Positions 1 to 10,400 of a stretch of 64,000 bases of DNA are shown piece by piece. Under the pieces are notes generated by a model. That model did not search any database and was not told the origin of the DNA. It saw nothing but the letters and a program-made list of their open reading frames with translations. The stretch's first letter is position 1. Each line of letters starts with the position of its first letter. The stretch spans positions 68,080,841-68,144,840 of the forward strand of contig OX388349.1 in the NCBI GenBank assembly GCA_947579665.1, read 5' to 3'. Origin of the DNA: Sympetrum striolatum (lineage: Eukaryota; Arthropoda; Insecta; Odonata; Libellulidae). The position numbers and the translations under genes are program-made.

Positions 1-353
1 GGATGCGGAAAATGGGGATGATTCCACGTACTGCGAAAAAATGTTCCGAGACAACTAGGACGTTATTGTCCGGCGGAAGAGTGTGGGAAATGGAATCCCT
101 CTTTGATGGACTTGAGAAATCAATTCCTCTTAGAATAAATTGCGCCAGAGAAATGAATGGAATCTCTTGATGAGCGTGAGTATCCAGTAATCCGACTTCG
201 TTGCTATGTTACAGTTTCGTAACTTCGTATTAACCAATGAAACCAGGAAGTGTGTCGAAATGCAAATAATGATGCTTATTGAGGCAGAACAGAGCACATG
301 AGAATATTAGGGCGAAATAATGCTAAGTTACTATTTGACTTACTTTTTATAAC
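1..353. other. AT-rich DNA, no gene seen
   Basis: I see no coding exon, RNA gene or clear repeat here. The stretch ends at the left 13-bp direct repeat that flanks the first hairpin element. Confidence 0.5.
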
Positions 354-412
354 TAATTTCAATATAAATTCGACTAAATGAGGCTTTACTTGGCTGTATT
401 CCATGACAAAAG

Positions 413-511
413 AAGCAAATTGACAAGGAATAGATTTATTTATACTACTACCACAGAGGAAATTGTTACAGACGACCCAGGGTTTCGATGCATAGCATCA
501 TCTTTAGGTGA
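413..511. repeat. left arm of the 208-bp hairpin
   Basis: Pairs with 522-620. Reading the minus strand of this arm gives the same hammerhead-like core as the right arm, except that the conserved CTGA block reads CTAA, which changes a residue the hammerhead family requires. The two arms differ at only about 3 of 99 positions, so the inversion is fairly recent compared with the decayed copies elsewhere. Confidence 0.8.
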
Positions 512-521
512 TGATGACCTT

Positions 522-620
522 TCACCTGAAGATGATGCTATGCATCGAAACCCTGGGTCGTCTGAAACAATTTCTTCTGTGGTAGTAGTATAAATAAATC
601 TATTCCTTGTCAATTTGCTT
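522..620. repeat. right arm of the 208-bp hairpin
   Basis: Reverse complement of 413-511 at about 97% by eye. It holds the better-preserved hammerhead-like core at 526-559. Confidence 0.8.
526..559 (+). ncRNA. hammerhead-ribozyme-like core
   Basis: The order matches a hammerhead core. CTGAAGA is at 526-532. One extra T follows, then stem II GATGC/GCATC (534-538 with 542-546, 3-nt loop), GAA at 547-549, and a tiny stem III pairing ACC (550-552) with GGT (556-558). The C at 559 sits in the cleavage position. Very short stem III helices are typical of hammerheads in Penelope-like retroelements. Two things weaken the call: the extra T before stem II, and stem I, which pairs for only about 2 bp as written. 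It may be a decayed or inactive copy. Confidence 0.45.
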
Positions 621-912
621 TTAATTTCAATATATTTTACGATTACAGTCTCTTTGTTTGTGAGAAGATAACTGGGGCAGGTATTATTTATTGCTTCCGC
701 GTTTGAAACATTTTGAAGGACTTAATTTCTCGATGACCTGGGATTTCCATGTGGTTGCTCAGCATGGCATTATCTTGCTCGTCATATTCTGGAACAATGT
801 TTCGTTCACTTGATCTTCGCATAACTTTAACATTCAGGAATAAATTAGAGTTGTTCTTAAAGTAAATATACATTCTTGTAAAAGTAGTGGAGGGGAACAC
901 GGCTGTTTCTAA

Positions 913-1186
913 ATAGAAAACTTAAGAAATGACTCCTAGCCGTAAGTATTTTGCATCCTAATGGGAAGAAAGGTTAAAGAACAGTTTGTCTCAAAAATTC
1001 GAATTGTCAAACTAATATGACCAAGTCAAATTGAGTAAAATTCCTCATGACCCAACAAATTTTACTCAATTTGACTTGGTCATATTAGTTTGACAATTCG
1101 AATTTTTGAGACAAACTGTCCTTTTACCTTTCTTCCCATTAGGTTGCAAATACTTACGGCTAGGAGTCATTTATTAAGTTTTCTAT
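913..1186. mobile_element. 274-bp fold-back element
   Basis: Arms at 913-1042 and 1058-1186 are reverse complements with about 4 substitutions and 1 indel over 130 nt, around a 15-nt loop. The ends are ATAGAAAACTT and AAGTTTTCTAT. No coding capacity, no obvious target duplication and no hammerhead core are seen. It could be a MITE of an unidentified DNA-transposon family or an inverted dimer of a retroelement terminus. The small divergence between arms implies a young structure, or arms kept alike by gene conversion. Confidence 0.75.
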
Positions 1187-1469
1187 ACATTCTTTTGTTA
1201 ACGGAATCATTACAGAGTAATTATATATACTAGCATACCTTAAATTTGCACGGTTCCTTAAATATCAAATATGAAGACGAATAGAAATCAAAAGCAGGAA
1301 TTTCTGTCTAATTCCAAAATATAGAGGTTTAGATTTGAATAAAATAATAATGTTGTACTAAAGTAAGACTTAATAGGTAAAGGAACATAATGGACTTTCT
1401 AGATAGGTGCTTTCATTAAATTTAAAATATATTTAATTAATTAATAAAACACTATCGCTACGAATTATC

Positions 1470-1540
1470 GGATAGACAGGTAAATAGCGTGTTCGTCAAT
1501 GGGAAGAAAAGGCCCAAGATCGATTCTTGGTGAGGACGCA
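1470..1540 (+). repeat. tRNA-derived SINE-like fragment
   Basis: CCAAG (1514-1518), a 7-nt loop ATCGATT (1519-1525) and CTTGG (1526-1530) form a perfect T-arm look-alike, and the loop differs from the usual TTCGATT at one base. Upstream, GGTAAATAGCGTGTTCGTC resembles the D-arm to anticodon spacing of a tRNA head. There is no complete cloverleaf, so this is at best a decayed SINE head, not a tRNA gene. Confidence 0.3.
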
Positions 1541-1703
1541 TGTGCTAAATGACTTTTTTACGAGTACTTTTAGCTCTGAAAGGTCATGTTACTTACGTGT
1601 ACCACATGATTTAGAAACATCTTGACCACAAAATTGAGAAAATTTAAGGATTCGAATATTATATATATTTCACAAAGCGCGGTATTTTTACAACTTGGTC
1701 CAT

Positions 1704-1720
1704 TCTCTTTCTCTCTCTCT
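1704..1720 (+). repeat. short CT microsatellite
   Basis: A pure pyrimidine run, mostly CT dinucleotides, 17 nt long. Confidence 0.8.
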
Positions 1721-2597
1721 TGTGCATGGAGAATAACTGACGTATTTGTGACCTGTTTGACTACCGTATGTTGCATCGCTACAGCCGGCGTCGCCCAAGG
1801 CTTAGCGTGCAAATTCGAGTTTGATGACATGGATACGACATGTGCTCCGATTCGATACGGATAAACAAACGCCAATAAAAATGAACGCGAATGGCCGAGT
1901 CCTTACTCCTTCGCTTCTAACTGTTTGGAGATGATCCAAAAAGAAAGAATGCAGCGAGCCTCGGTATCTGAACCGCAGACAATAGAAAGCGATGCACTCT
2001 TTCTTTTATAAGTCCCGTTGTGGAGGATTAATTAGGATTCATTACTGCCATTATGACGACCGAGGACATAATTAGAGGGATGGATTGTGTGCCAACTTCA
2101 TCGTGTCCTCGAGATCCATTGTTGCGTAGCCATCGCATGTGCGCGAATAGCCGTGCCGCTTAACTGTCTACCCCCTTAAATATAATGGTGAGCGTTTACT
2201 TAATTTCAGATGCATCATAAGTAGAAAGTGAAGACTGCTTAGCACCTAAACAGCAATTTAAAGCTCTAAGGTTTACTTGATTTTGTCTCTCTTGTAAACG
2301 AGAGAAAATAAAATCTAGTATTCGGTCAATCGGTTAGCAAAACCTAGAATGTGTCAGAATGTACCTTGCATTACTCGCCCTAAGATATCCTTCGACTCGT
2401 TAGAGTTATTTATGTTGAATTTCGTATCAAACTATTAATCTTACAAGGTTTTCTTCCAAGGAAATCCTAATTAATAAAAACATATATATTAGTATGTACT
2501 TGCTATTTCCTTCCTAACAATGTATATTTTGATACACTTAAGGGCGTAACGCGGTTTAAGAAGCAGGGACGGATCCAGGGGGGTGGTCCTGGGGGTC

Positions 2598-2614
2598 CGG
2601 ACCCCCCCCGAAAT
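2598..2614 (+). repeat. subterminal C-run direct repeat, copy 1
   Basis: CGGACCCCCCCCGAAAT, identical to 2773-2789. Confidence 0.85.
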
Positions 2615-2772
2615 ATCACTTCTGCCTATTTTTCGAAAATGAAACTCAAATAACGCAAATAAACAAACAATTTAATAAGCAATCACTAGCGAAAATATTC
2701 GAATTTGTCTAACACAATTCTAACGTCACGTTTTGTGAAAGCCGAAATGTTTTTTATTTTTAATTTTTTGAT

Positions 2773-2789
2773 CGGACCCCCCCCGAAAT
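2773..2789 (+). repeat. subterminal C-run direct repeat, copy 2
   Basis: Identical to 2598-2614, same orientation, inside the same MITE. Confidence 0.85.
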
Positions 2790-3025
2790 TTTTCTCTAGA
2801 TCCGTTCCTGTTAAGAAGTAATTAGATGTGATACATCTACATCTTTATTCTGGAGAAATTCAACTAAGTGGCCTACTTGAAATATTGGAAGGTAGCCTTA
2901 ATGAGAGACTAGATAGTAGAATAGAGATACTCAGAAAATATGTATTAAAGGTTTTGCAAGAGAATCTAACCTTAGTTTCAATAAACTCTATCGTATTCGG
3001 CCGAACTTCGTGGAAGGACATTCTT

Positions 3026-3301
3026 AAGTTATAAAGTAAAACACCGAAAATCCTCCACCGGGAACCGAAGGGGAGAAAGCTGGACGCTCTTGAAATAATG
3101 GAAATTACTTCTGCTGAAAACCTCACAAATGAATATACATTTCCAAACCCTTCCCCTCTCCTTACGCTCCCCTAAAAGTTTCTCTAATATATATGGCTGC
3201 TACCTCCTTTACTCCCTCACCTGATGATGGCCTTTGCTCCGAAACCGGTCGGAAATAAAATCCTATAGTGTGGAAGTTTACTGAGTTTTACTTTATAACT
3301 T
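3026..3301. mobile_element. 276-bp inverted-repeat element with hammerhead-like core
   Basis: AAGTTATAAAGTAAAAC at 3026-3042 is the exact reverse complement of 3285-3301, giving 17-bp perfect terminal repeats; similarity continues weakly inward. The right part carries a hammerhead-like core at 3221-3250, followed by an A-rich stretch and TGTGGAAG, which resembles the sequence after the matching motif at 7422-7455. No clear target duplication is seen. I infer a decayed inverted Penelope-like terminus rather than a DNA-transposon MITE, but the perfect terminal repeats leave both open. Confidence 0.55.
3221..3250 (+). ncRNA. hammerhead-like core, degenerate stem II
   Basis: CTGATGA at 3221-3227, extra T, a weak stem II (GG 3229-3230 with CC 3239-3240), GAA at 3241-3243, the self-complementary stem III ACCGGT at 3244-3249 and C at 3250. 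A palindromic stem III suits hammerheads that work as dimers in retroelement repeats. Stem I is not visible. Confidence 0.4.
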
Positions 3302-6300
3302 CAACTTAGTTTCAATGGTTTTAGCTATATTCAGTAAAGCTCGAGCGCAAGAATTTTAGGCAGAAGGAAATTGTTTCCGAAGATATCTAAGTCTAGCAAA
3401 ATTTTAATTACTTAAATAGAGCTTGGCATAAGTAATGTCTTGTGGAATAACTTCAATTTAGTAACAGCTAAGCCTAACACGTACACTAAAAATGGATATA
3501 TTCACCAATGTAAATATCCTTGCTATTCATTTAATTTTAGGAATTTATCTTGTGCTCAAAGTACTTGAATTTGATGCTCAATTGCAGTCACATTTTTTTT
3601 ATATAATAGAAAGTACCATGGAATGTATTTCGGTATCCGTTAAGTTTACAACCTTCCTAGTCATTCATGAAGTAGCTTTATGTAATATTTATTTTCAAAT
3701 GACACTGCGATTAAGCCATTAGGCCTGATGGCAGCGGTAGAGGGTGAAATACTACTTTACAAAGGATTGACTTGCTTTCACCCAAAGATTATTATATTCA
3801 CCCAAAGATTATACATAAATATGTTAAATCTTGCTCTGCAATTTTTCTCAAAAAAATTGAGTCATGGAAAAAAATACAAAGTAACTTACAGTTCGTCTCT
3901 AGGATACAATGATAAGAAGAATATTGAGAGTTGATAAGAAGTGAATAATGAAAGAAAATTCCTTTCGCATAAAGTTGTGTGGATATAGAACAAAGGAGAA
4001 ACAGAAGCGAAAAACTAAATTTATTGCGATAAACTTGAACAAAAAATTTCATTTATGCTTTTATGAACTGAATAAAGTTCATTATTATATAAAGAAATAC
4101 TTCTATCTAGAATATCAACATAAGTAGAAAAGCGTTTACAATTTTTTTAAATTAATACATCATCGCTAAAACGAATGTAACATAAATACAAAATTTCTGA
4201 TGTTACTTAATGTAGATAATTTGTTAATTAAAAATCTGTCAAAAATCACTTACCCCTTCAAAATTGTCCAGGTCCTTGACGGTCCGCCTCCGGACGAGAT
4301 GTGTCATTTCACTGTATATTCTGTAAAGGAAATAAATTTATCTAATAAAATTATAGGAACGTTAAACTAAAACCATGTCATATATGGTGAAGTTAAGGAT
4401 GCTTACTGTCACAGAAATAGCCACAGTGAAAAGAAAATAAATAAACAAAAGTTTCAAGATTTAAAATTAACATTCTAAAGATGGAGGGGGGACATCAATT
4501 AGCTTTGCGTCATAAGACATGGCAAATATAACATTTTTTACATATTTAACACGTATAAAATCTGAATAAATGACATAGACATTACTTAATTGGGAAAAAA
4601 TTCATTTTTTCGACAATGACGATGAGTTTGGAGGTTCAAATATCAAATTCAAAATCCTGTCTCGTAAATGGAGGATTTATAGTCAAATTTCCTATAAGTC
4701 TTTAAATTCCTTGTTTTCAGTATTTAGGTAGAGAGGAAGTTCCGAGCAGTGAATATTTAGAGTCTATGAAGGTGTTCTTCGGCCCTCGTAAAGCAAAGTT
4801 GATAGAACGTTTACCTTTGATGAAAGTGCTTTCGAGTGTGATTCCATGTTGTGGCCATGACGTTGATATCGTAAAAATATTATGAATTAATCTGAATTAA
4901 TTTCAGTAGGCACTTTATGGTCTGGAAATGCTAGTAAGTCTGGGTGGAAGTCAACAAGCAGAACACGTATCAATTGCTTCAATTGTCACTTGGATACTCT
5001 TAATAACTTCATAAGCTGTTGCATGTTTTCATGCAAAGCTACTTAGGTGAGTGGAGGAAAGCATCTCCAAGAAAAGGCGAGATTTATTAATGTATCCGAG
5101 CCTGAATCAGATTTACTGGTGACTTCGAGAAATGTTAGTGGAAACTCGCCTCTAAAGTCTGATAGATAGCAAAAACGAGTGCAGAAAACTGCAACAGTTT
5201 CAAAGGGAACGAAAAGTATGGAACTCACATCGACCTTGAACGAAACCCTGTTATTCGAACAATAGAGCGGCAAACACTCTTTTCCAACTCCAGAGAGTTG
5301 TCATTGGCCGAAAAAGTGAGAAATTTTGAAGGGATGAGGAATCAAAAGGCAAAAAACGCAGAGTGAAACAGGTTTTTCAGCAGAAGAAACCGAACACGAG
5401 AAGGGAGACGAACTGGGTAATGACGAACGAGACGGACAAGAAAGCAGTGAAATGCAAAGGAAAAGTTGCAGATGCTGGCGTAAAAAAACAATGCAGGGAT
5501 ATAGCAGGGCATTTTTCACGAGGGGTGCAATTCACTACTTCTCACCTTTAACGCTCTGAGAAAAGTCGTAAACCAATCCTCTTGTGTCACCGAGTAACGG
5601 CAAATATTGTCTACGTAGCTATGCCTTAGATAATATAAGTCGCTCATAAATATAGGTCTCAAGATGATAGGGATACTGCTATTTTATGGTAGCGCAAGAT
5701 GTATCGCTTAAAATTATTCGGGAAAATAATAACACATAATAGGCCGTTTATGTAAGCGAATAATTTAACGAGTAAAAGAAGATGATATTTTTCAGGAGTG
5801 ATACCATCGTACTTATTACGTAAATAAATATTTTTCAGGAATTAATGAAAATATTTACTATGTAAAATTATGGAAATGTTTATTTATTTTAATTAATATT
5901 TATAATATTATAGATTTTCTGGTTTTGTTAACAACATAAACCAATTTACAAAATTCCGAAAAGCAGGATTTGCATTAGTCATTCAGTACAATATTTCCAT
6001 CTCAATCTGCGGTAAAATACATATATGGATAGTATGGTAACGATGAGGGGGATATTTAAACGGTCAGACATTACTGAAAAACTATTACAATACTACCAAA
6101 TATTACATTATATTATGATAGGTTATTGATCTTATATTATTGAATTGGAAGTTGTTCATCAAATTTTAAGGTAAAGGGATGACGCAAATATAAACTTAAT
6201 TCTATATTAAATATTTCTAAAAATTATATCAATCCTTATTTGCAGACATTCTCGTTTGGTCTGTGAGTTTCTCAGAAATGTTTGATCTATTGTGTATGGT

Positions 6301-7358
6301 CATTTACTTGATTCTAAATAGCTGAATCCCTTTTTATATTAAATATACTAGTGATCTGTCAATGAATAACAAAAATACATAAAAAAACAGAGATAGTGGA
6401 TAGCCAAGAGTTAAAATATCATCTTCTTAAAATGCTAGCAATTCTGGCTTTCACTTGTGTCCGAAAATCAGTAGCAACAGGGTATGGAGCGCCGACAAAG
6501 ACGGCGATAGGTGATCTTTTAAAGCTCTCATTCATTAACAGCCCTGTTCCAATGTTCTCAATCCTTATACATGTGACGTAATACCCATATTTTTCTTATC
6601 ATTGTATACTATTGTTAGATATGCACATCATTTCTTATATTTATATGCAGGAAGTAGGAGGTAGGAGGGAGGCAGGTTTTAAAAGCACCAAGAAGATTCT
6701 AACGCTCAACTATTCGGCGCTGATTTTAATGAAATTTGAAAATGATTCCGTCTTAGTAGCAATCAGCTTAATATACACAAATGTAAATTCCTCACGTATA
6801 GCATTGACTTCTTTAAGAACACAGGGGATTGTCATTTTTCCTAAACATTTACGTTTGGAGTGAGAGGGAGTGTGGAGAAGGCGATGAAGGGACGGAGGAA
6901 AAGGAGGACGACGACACTAGTTGGAGACAAAAGGGAAGCGCCATTTTTTCAGCCTACTCTGCACATGCATTGTTTTTTTACAACGTCTGAGGCGTCACAG
7001 TGGAGAGCATGTTGGGATAAAGGCCAGAGTGGGCTTGGAGTGGATGGGGAGAGAGGCGAAGGACGTGTGCGAGACGCACATCTCACCGCAAAGAGACGGG
7101 CTTAAGACGTCGACTTCATTTGAGGGACAAATATTAAGGAATATATTAGAAAGCGAATTCAGCTATTCCATGATTTACATTTAATGTTGTTTAACTAAAT
7201 GTATTGCTCGGTAAGACGTTTGTATCAACATAATTAGTCTGAGAATGTTAGTCTATATTGGTTATAGTTACGGATAGTACACATAACCGTGGAGTAAATT
7301 ATTACTTAATTGAAATTCTGAGATTCAGGCAAAATCGTGTGAAAATTCATCATGTAAA
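3302..7358. other. AT-rich DNA, no gene supported
   Basis: Many small frames are present, none with a recognisable domain. There is a 20-nt-period tandem pair at 3777-3812. A purine- and GC-richer patch lies at 6850-7110, where frames are open by composition. I see no RNA gene. Confidence 0.4.
3777..3812 (+). repeat. tandem pair of a 16-nt unit
   Basis: TTCACCCAAAGATTAT at 3777-3792 repeats exactly at 3797-3812, a period of 20. Confidence 0.85.
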
Positions 7359-7480
7359 ATGAAGGAAAGAGAAGCGATACTTTTTCCACAAATTTATTAG
7401 AAGTACACGATTACTCATAGAAGCCGGTCGTGCTTATAATAAAAATACTGTGGAAAAAGTAGCACACCTCTTTCCATCAT
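7359..7480. mobile_element. imperfect fold-back with remnant of the hammerhead family 3' part
   Basis: Left arm 7359-7410 pairs imperfectly with right arm 7428-7480; the core 12 bp ACTTTTTCCACA (7379-7390) with TGTGGAAAAAGT (7449-7460) is exact. GAAGCCGGTC at 7421-7429 and the A-rich stretch leading to TGTGGA parallel the order seen at 3241-3275 (GAAACCGGTC, A-rich, TGTGGA). I infer a further, more decayed member of the same family; the catalytic CTGATGA block is missing. Confidence 0.5.
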
Positions 7481-10400
7481 TTTGATATTATTTTTTTATT
7501 TATTAACATGCATATTGTAGATTGATTTACAATATGGTTGTAGCCCCAACCATTGTCTAGAAATTTTGGATGTGTTTTGATGCAAACACATCCCAGAAAT
7601 CTCATACTTACAGATATATGTTCCAAAATATCATCGCAATATTTATTATAACACCTCAAAAATACGACAAGACTTAATTTCCAGAGATATCCTCCCTTTA
7701 AATTACAGATCGTCTCCAAGGTATACACTAATTACAATACAATTAAATACATATAATTAATATATTATGTTTAAATATATTACATTGCTGTAATAACAAT
7801 GAATATGTCTAAACTCTTTAAGTGTTTTCAGTAAAAGTCGTAGGCGTATTCAGGTAAAACTCTCCATTCATTTTTCTCCTCTATTAAGAAACAAGTATTC
7901 CGCATTCTTCCGTTGTTTCCTTAACTTTTCATCATAAATATCTGAATGGTAGGTCATCATCAATATAGTCGATAAGAGTTATGTTTCATTCCAAATAATT
8001 CAATATTTCAACATTGAATAAGGCATGGCTCCAATGAAATCTCAAAACTAAATCCCCATACTTACATGTACTACATAGTTCTCGTGTCTCATTTATTCAC
8101 TTTTCGCATTTTAAAGAGATTTGAATGAAGAAAAACATTACTTTGCGGTTAAGGAACGAATGTTACGCACAAGTCTCAGTAGGTATTATAATAGCTCCCT
8201 TCAAAACATGCTTCATGGGTGAATTATTTATAGGAAACAGTAATATTGAATTCATCCCGATGCATTTCATCTCCGGAAATTCACGAGACATTTCCGCGAA
8301 TCCTATACAAGCAGGGATTGCCGCACGGAGCCATAACTTTTCATCCCAGATAAAGATTTGGAATTATTAAAGTAGCACAACGATTCTAATATCTCGGAAA
8401 TTCAATATCCGAAATGCTAGGCCATGCATAATGTCTCCAATCAGTCTCAAAAGTCTGGCAAAAACGACCCGTAAGAAGGGAATATGCATGAGGGAGTATA
8501 ATTAGAAATTGCGCGCCTCCAGATGCGAAGGCCCGCGGCTCTTTCGTCGCCACTCAAGTGTGAGACTCTGACCGTATCGAGGACAAAATATGACGCCAAA
8601 GATCGAAGGGCCTCAAAAGTTTCGGAGGAAATTGAAAAGTGAAGGAAAAGTTGCTGAAAGTGGAAAATGTGACGCTATGAATTTCTCGAGTAAAACTTTG
8701 AATTGATTGCTTAGTTCCTTGATTCCAGTTTCCCATTATAATTCATTTGGATCTTGGGTCAAATCGTGGCAGAGAATCAAGATTTCCAGTAATGCCATAT
8801 CTAAGATGTTAACGTTTGAATGATTTTTAGTTTAATAAGATACACTTGTTGAGGCAGACAGGGATATATTTTTATGGGAATGTAGTGACTACGAGTATTA
8901 TTTTGAAGTTGTCGTTTCATGTTGAGGAAGAGAAATATATTTCACAACGAGCCAATCATTGAAATTATGAAACACTCTCTTATTATACAAAATTGTATAA
9001 TCTTAAATCAAATTTCTTACTTACCTTAACAGTTATCACTTTCATACAAATGAAATGCAATATTATCATTAATTCGCTTCCTATTAATTCAACTAAAAAT
9101 TTCCTAGGTCAATCTTAAATTAATTATAACGTTTTCTTTTATCAAATCGAGTCGTACAGATTAAAGTTATTCTGAAAAGGGTAAGGACTATAAAAGATGT
9201 TTTTAGATTCTACAGAAGAGCTACGAAATAACATAATAACGCGTTTATTTAATGTATTCGTAAGTACAAAGTCATACTAATAGAAAAATCACTGATTTTA
9301 GTTAATCTGTAGAAAAAACTGTAAATTATACTTATAACGAAGAGTTAGAGTTTCAGTGGACCAAAATATAGTACAGTGAAGTTTTAAGTCATAAAATTGC
9401 AGGATGCCGTTCGTATTACGGGTTTAGATATTGATCACAAGTTGTTGAAATATTACAATGAACCACTGACGAACAAAATGAGTACATGTTCAGTTTCAGC
9501 AATTATTTAATTATCACAGAAGGACTTAGACTGCGCTTACCAAGAAGACCAAACAAGATGTTTAATGGTAGAAAAAGTATCAAAGAGAAAAAAAAGACTA
9601 ACGTTATAAAAGGCGAATGGAATATGAAATTTTTAAATTAGTACTTTCGTTATTTTATATGGTTAGAAAGACTAATGATTAATAACAAATAGTTTAATGC
9701 TAAATAAAAGCTAAGATGATGCAATAAAAACTTTAAGAACTCATCTAAGATGATAAAACCACCCCTTAAGCGTGAGATTGATGAAATAGCTAAAATCATA
9801 AATCGTATAACAATCGATAATTCAAGAGAATGATATTCTAGGGAAGAGAAAGTTCAATAGAGTAACTTACTTCACATCAGCTATAGCTTTATTATATGCC
9901 CCCTTATAGCCAAGCTTGTTTTAAATTCGCTTTTTAGAGCAGCAGTCCCGGAATTGATTCCCGGCCGAGAAAAAATTGAAGAGTAACTTCAATAAATAGG
10001 TAGCCGGTCAGCGGTCTCGGTAGCGTGGGAGTCGATGCGCTGACCTTCATCCATGGTGAATATCTTTTCGAAAGGCCACATCCTTCCATTGCCGTTCTGT
10101 TGACTTTAGTTTTACATTCCTAATGTTTTGACGGCGCACGATTTTCTGCTTTAATTTCAACATCACAGCCAATGTTTCCCAATGTTTCTGCGCTCAGGTC
10201 GTGACAAATAAAATATCGTCGCTTTACTCAGAAGAGCAGAAACAGTTTACGAAGCGTCATATTCAATCCATCACCCGTAAGTGATGTGTTTCCGAGATTG
10301 ATAACTCCGCCCCCGTTTCTGTATTAAAATGTCATCGATTTTCGTTCGCGCGAACGTGAGCGATTCTGAGTAATCAAATAACTTAAGCGATTGGGAGCAT

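Larger units (their letters stand above)
354..634. mobile_element. Penelope-like inverted-repeat insertion with flanking 13-bp direct repeats
   Basis: The 13-mer TAATTTCAATATA occurs at 354-366 and again at 622-634, bracketing 255 bp; this looks like a target-site duplication. Inside is a very long hairpin with arms 413-511 and 522-620 (99 nt each, 3 mismatches by eye) around a 10-nt loop. The left 46 nt (367-412) are not part of the hairpin, so the element is asymmetric. The + strand of the right arm carries a hammerhead-like core. Penelope-like elements are known to carry hammerhead motifs in their terminal repeats and often insert with partial inverted copies. Assignment to Penelope is an inference. 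The one open frame across it (378-593) is just the hairpin read through and is not a gene. Confidence 0.65.
1187..2555. other. AT-rich DNA with a SINE-like scrap and a CT run
   Basis: Apart from the two small features listed separately (about 1470-1540 and 1704-1720) nothing is recognised. Open frames on both strands at 1570-1875 overlap each other and match no family I know. Confidence 0.4.
2556..2818. mobile_element. hAT-type MITE with 8-bp target duplication
   Basis: The element body is 2564-2810 (247 bp). Its ends are CAGGGACGGATCCAG on the left and the complement of CAGGAACGGATCTAG on the right, 13 of 15 positions matching. It is flanked by exact 8-bp direct repeats TTAAGAAG (2556-2563 and 2811-2818). 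An 8-bp duplication with CAG-starting inverted ends is the signature of the hAT superfamily. It has no transposase and would move only with an enzyme supplied elsewhere. A 17-nt block with a run of eight C's (2598-2614) recurs in the same orientation at 2773-2789, an odd direct subterminal repeat in an element whose ends are inverted. Confidence 0.88.

Noticed and set aside
378..593. 71-codon ORF on +
   Set aside because: It runs through both arms of the hairpin element; its sequence is explained by the inverted repeat.
8982..9001. ATTATACAA/TTGTATAAT 20-nt stem
   Set aside because: A short AT-only stem, expected by chance in AT-rich DNA.
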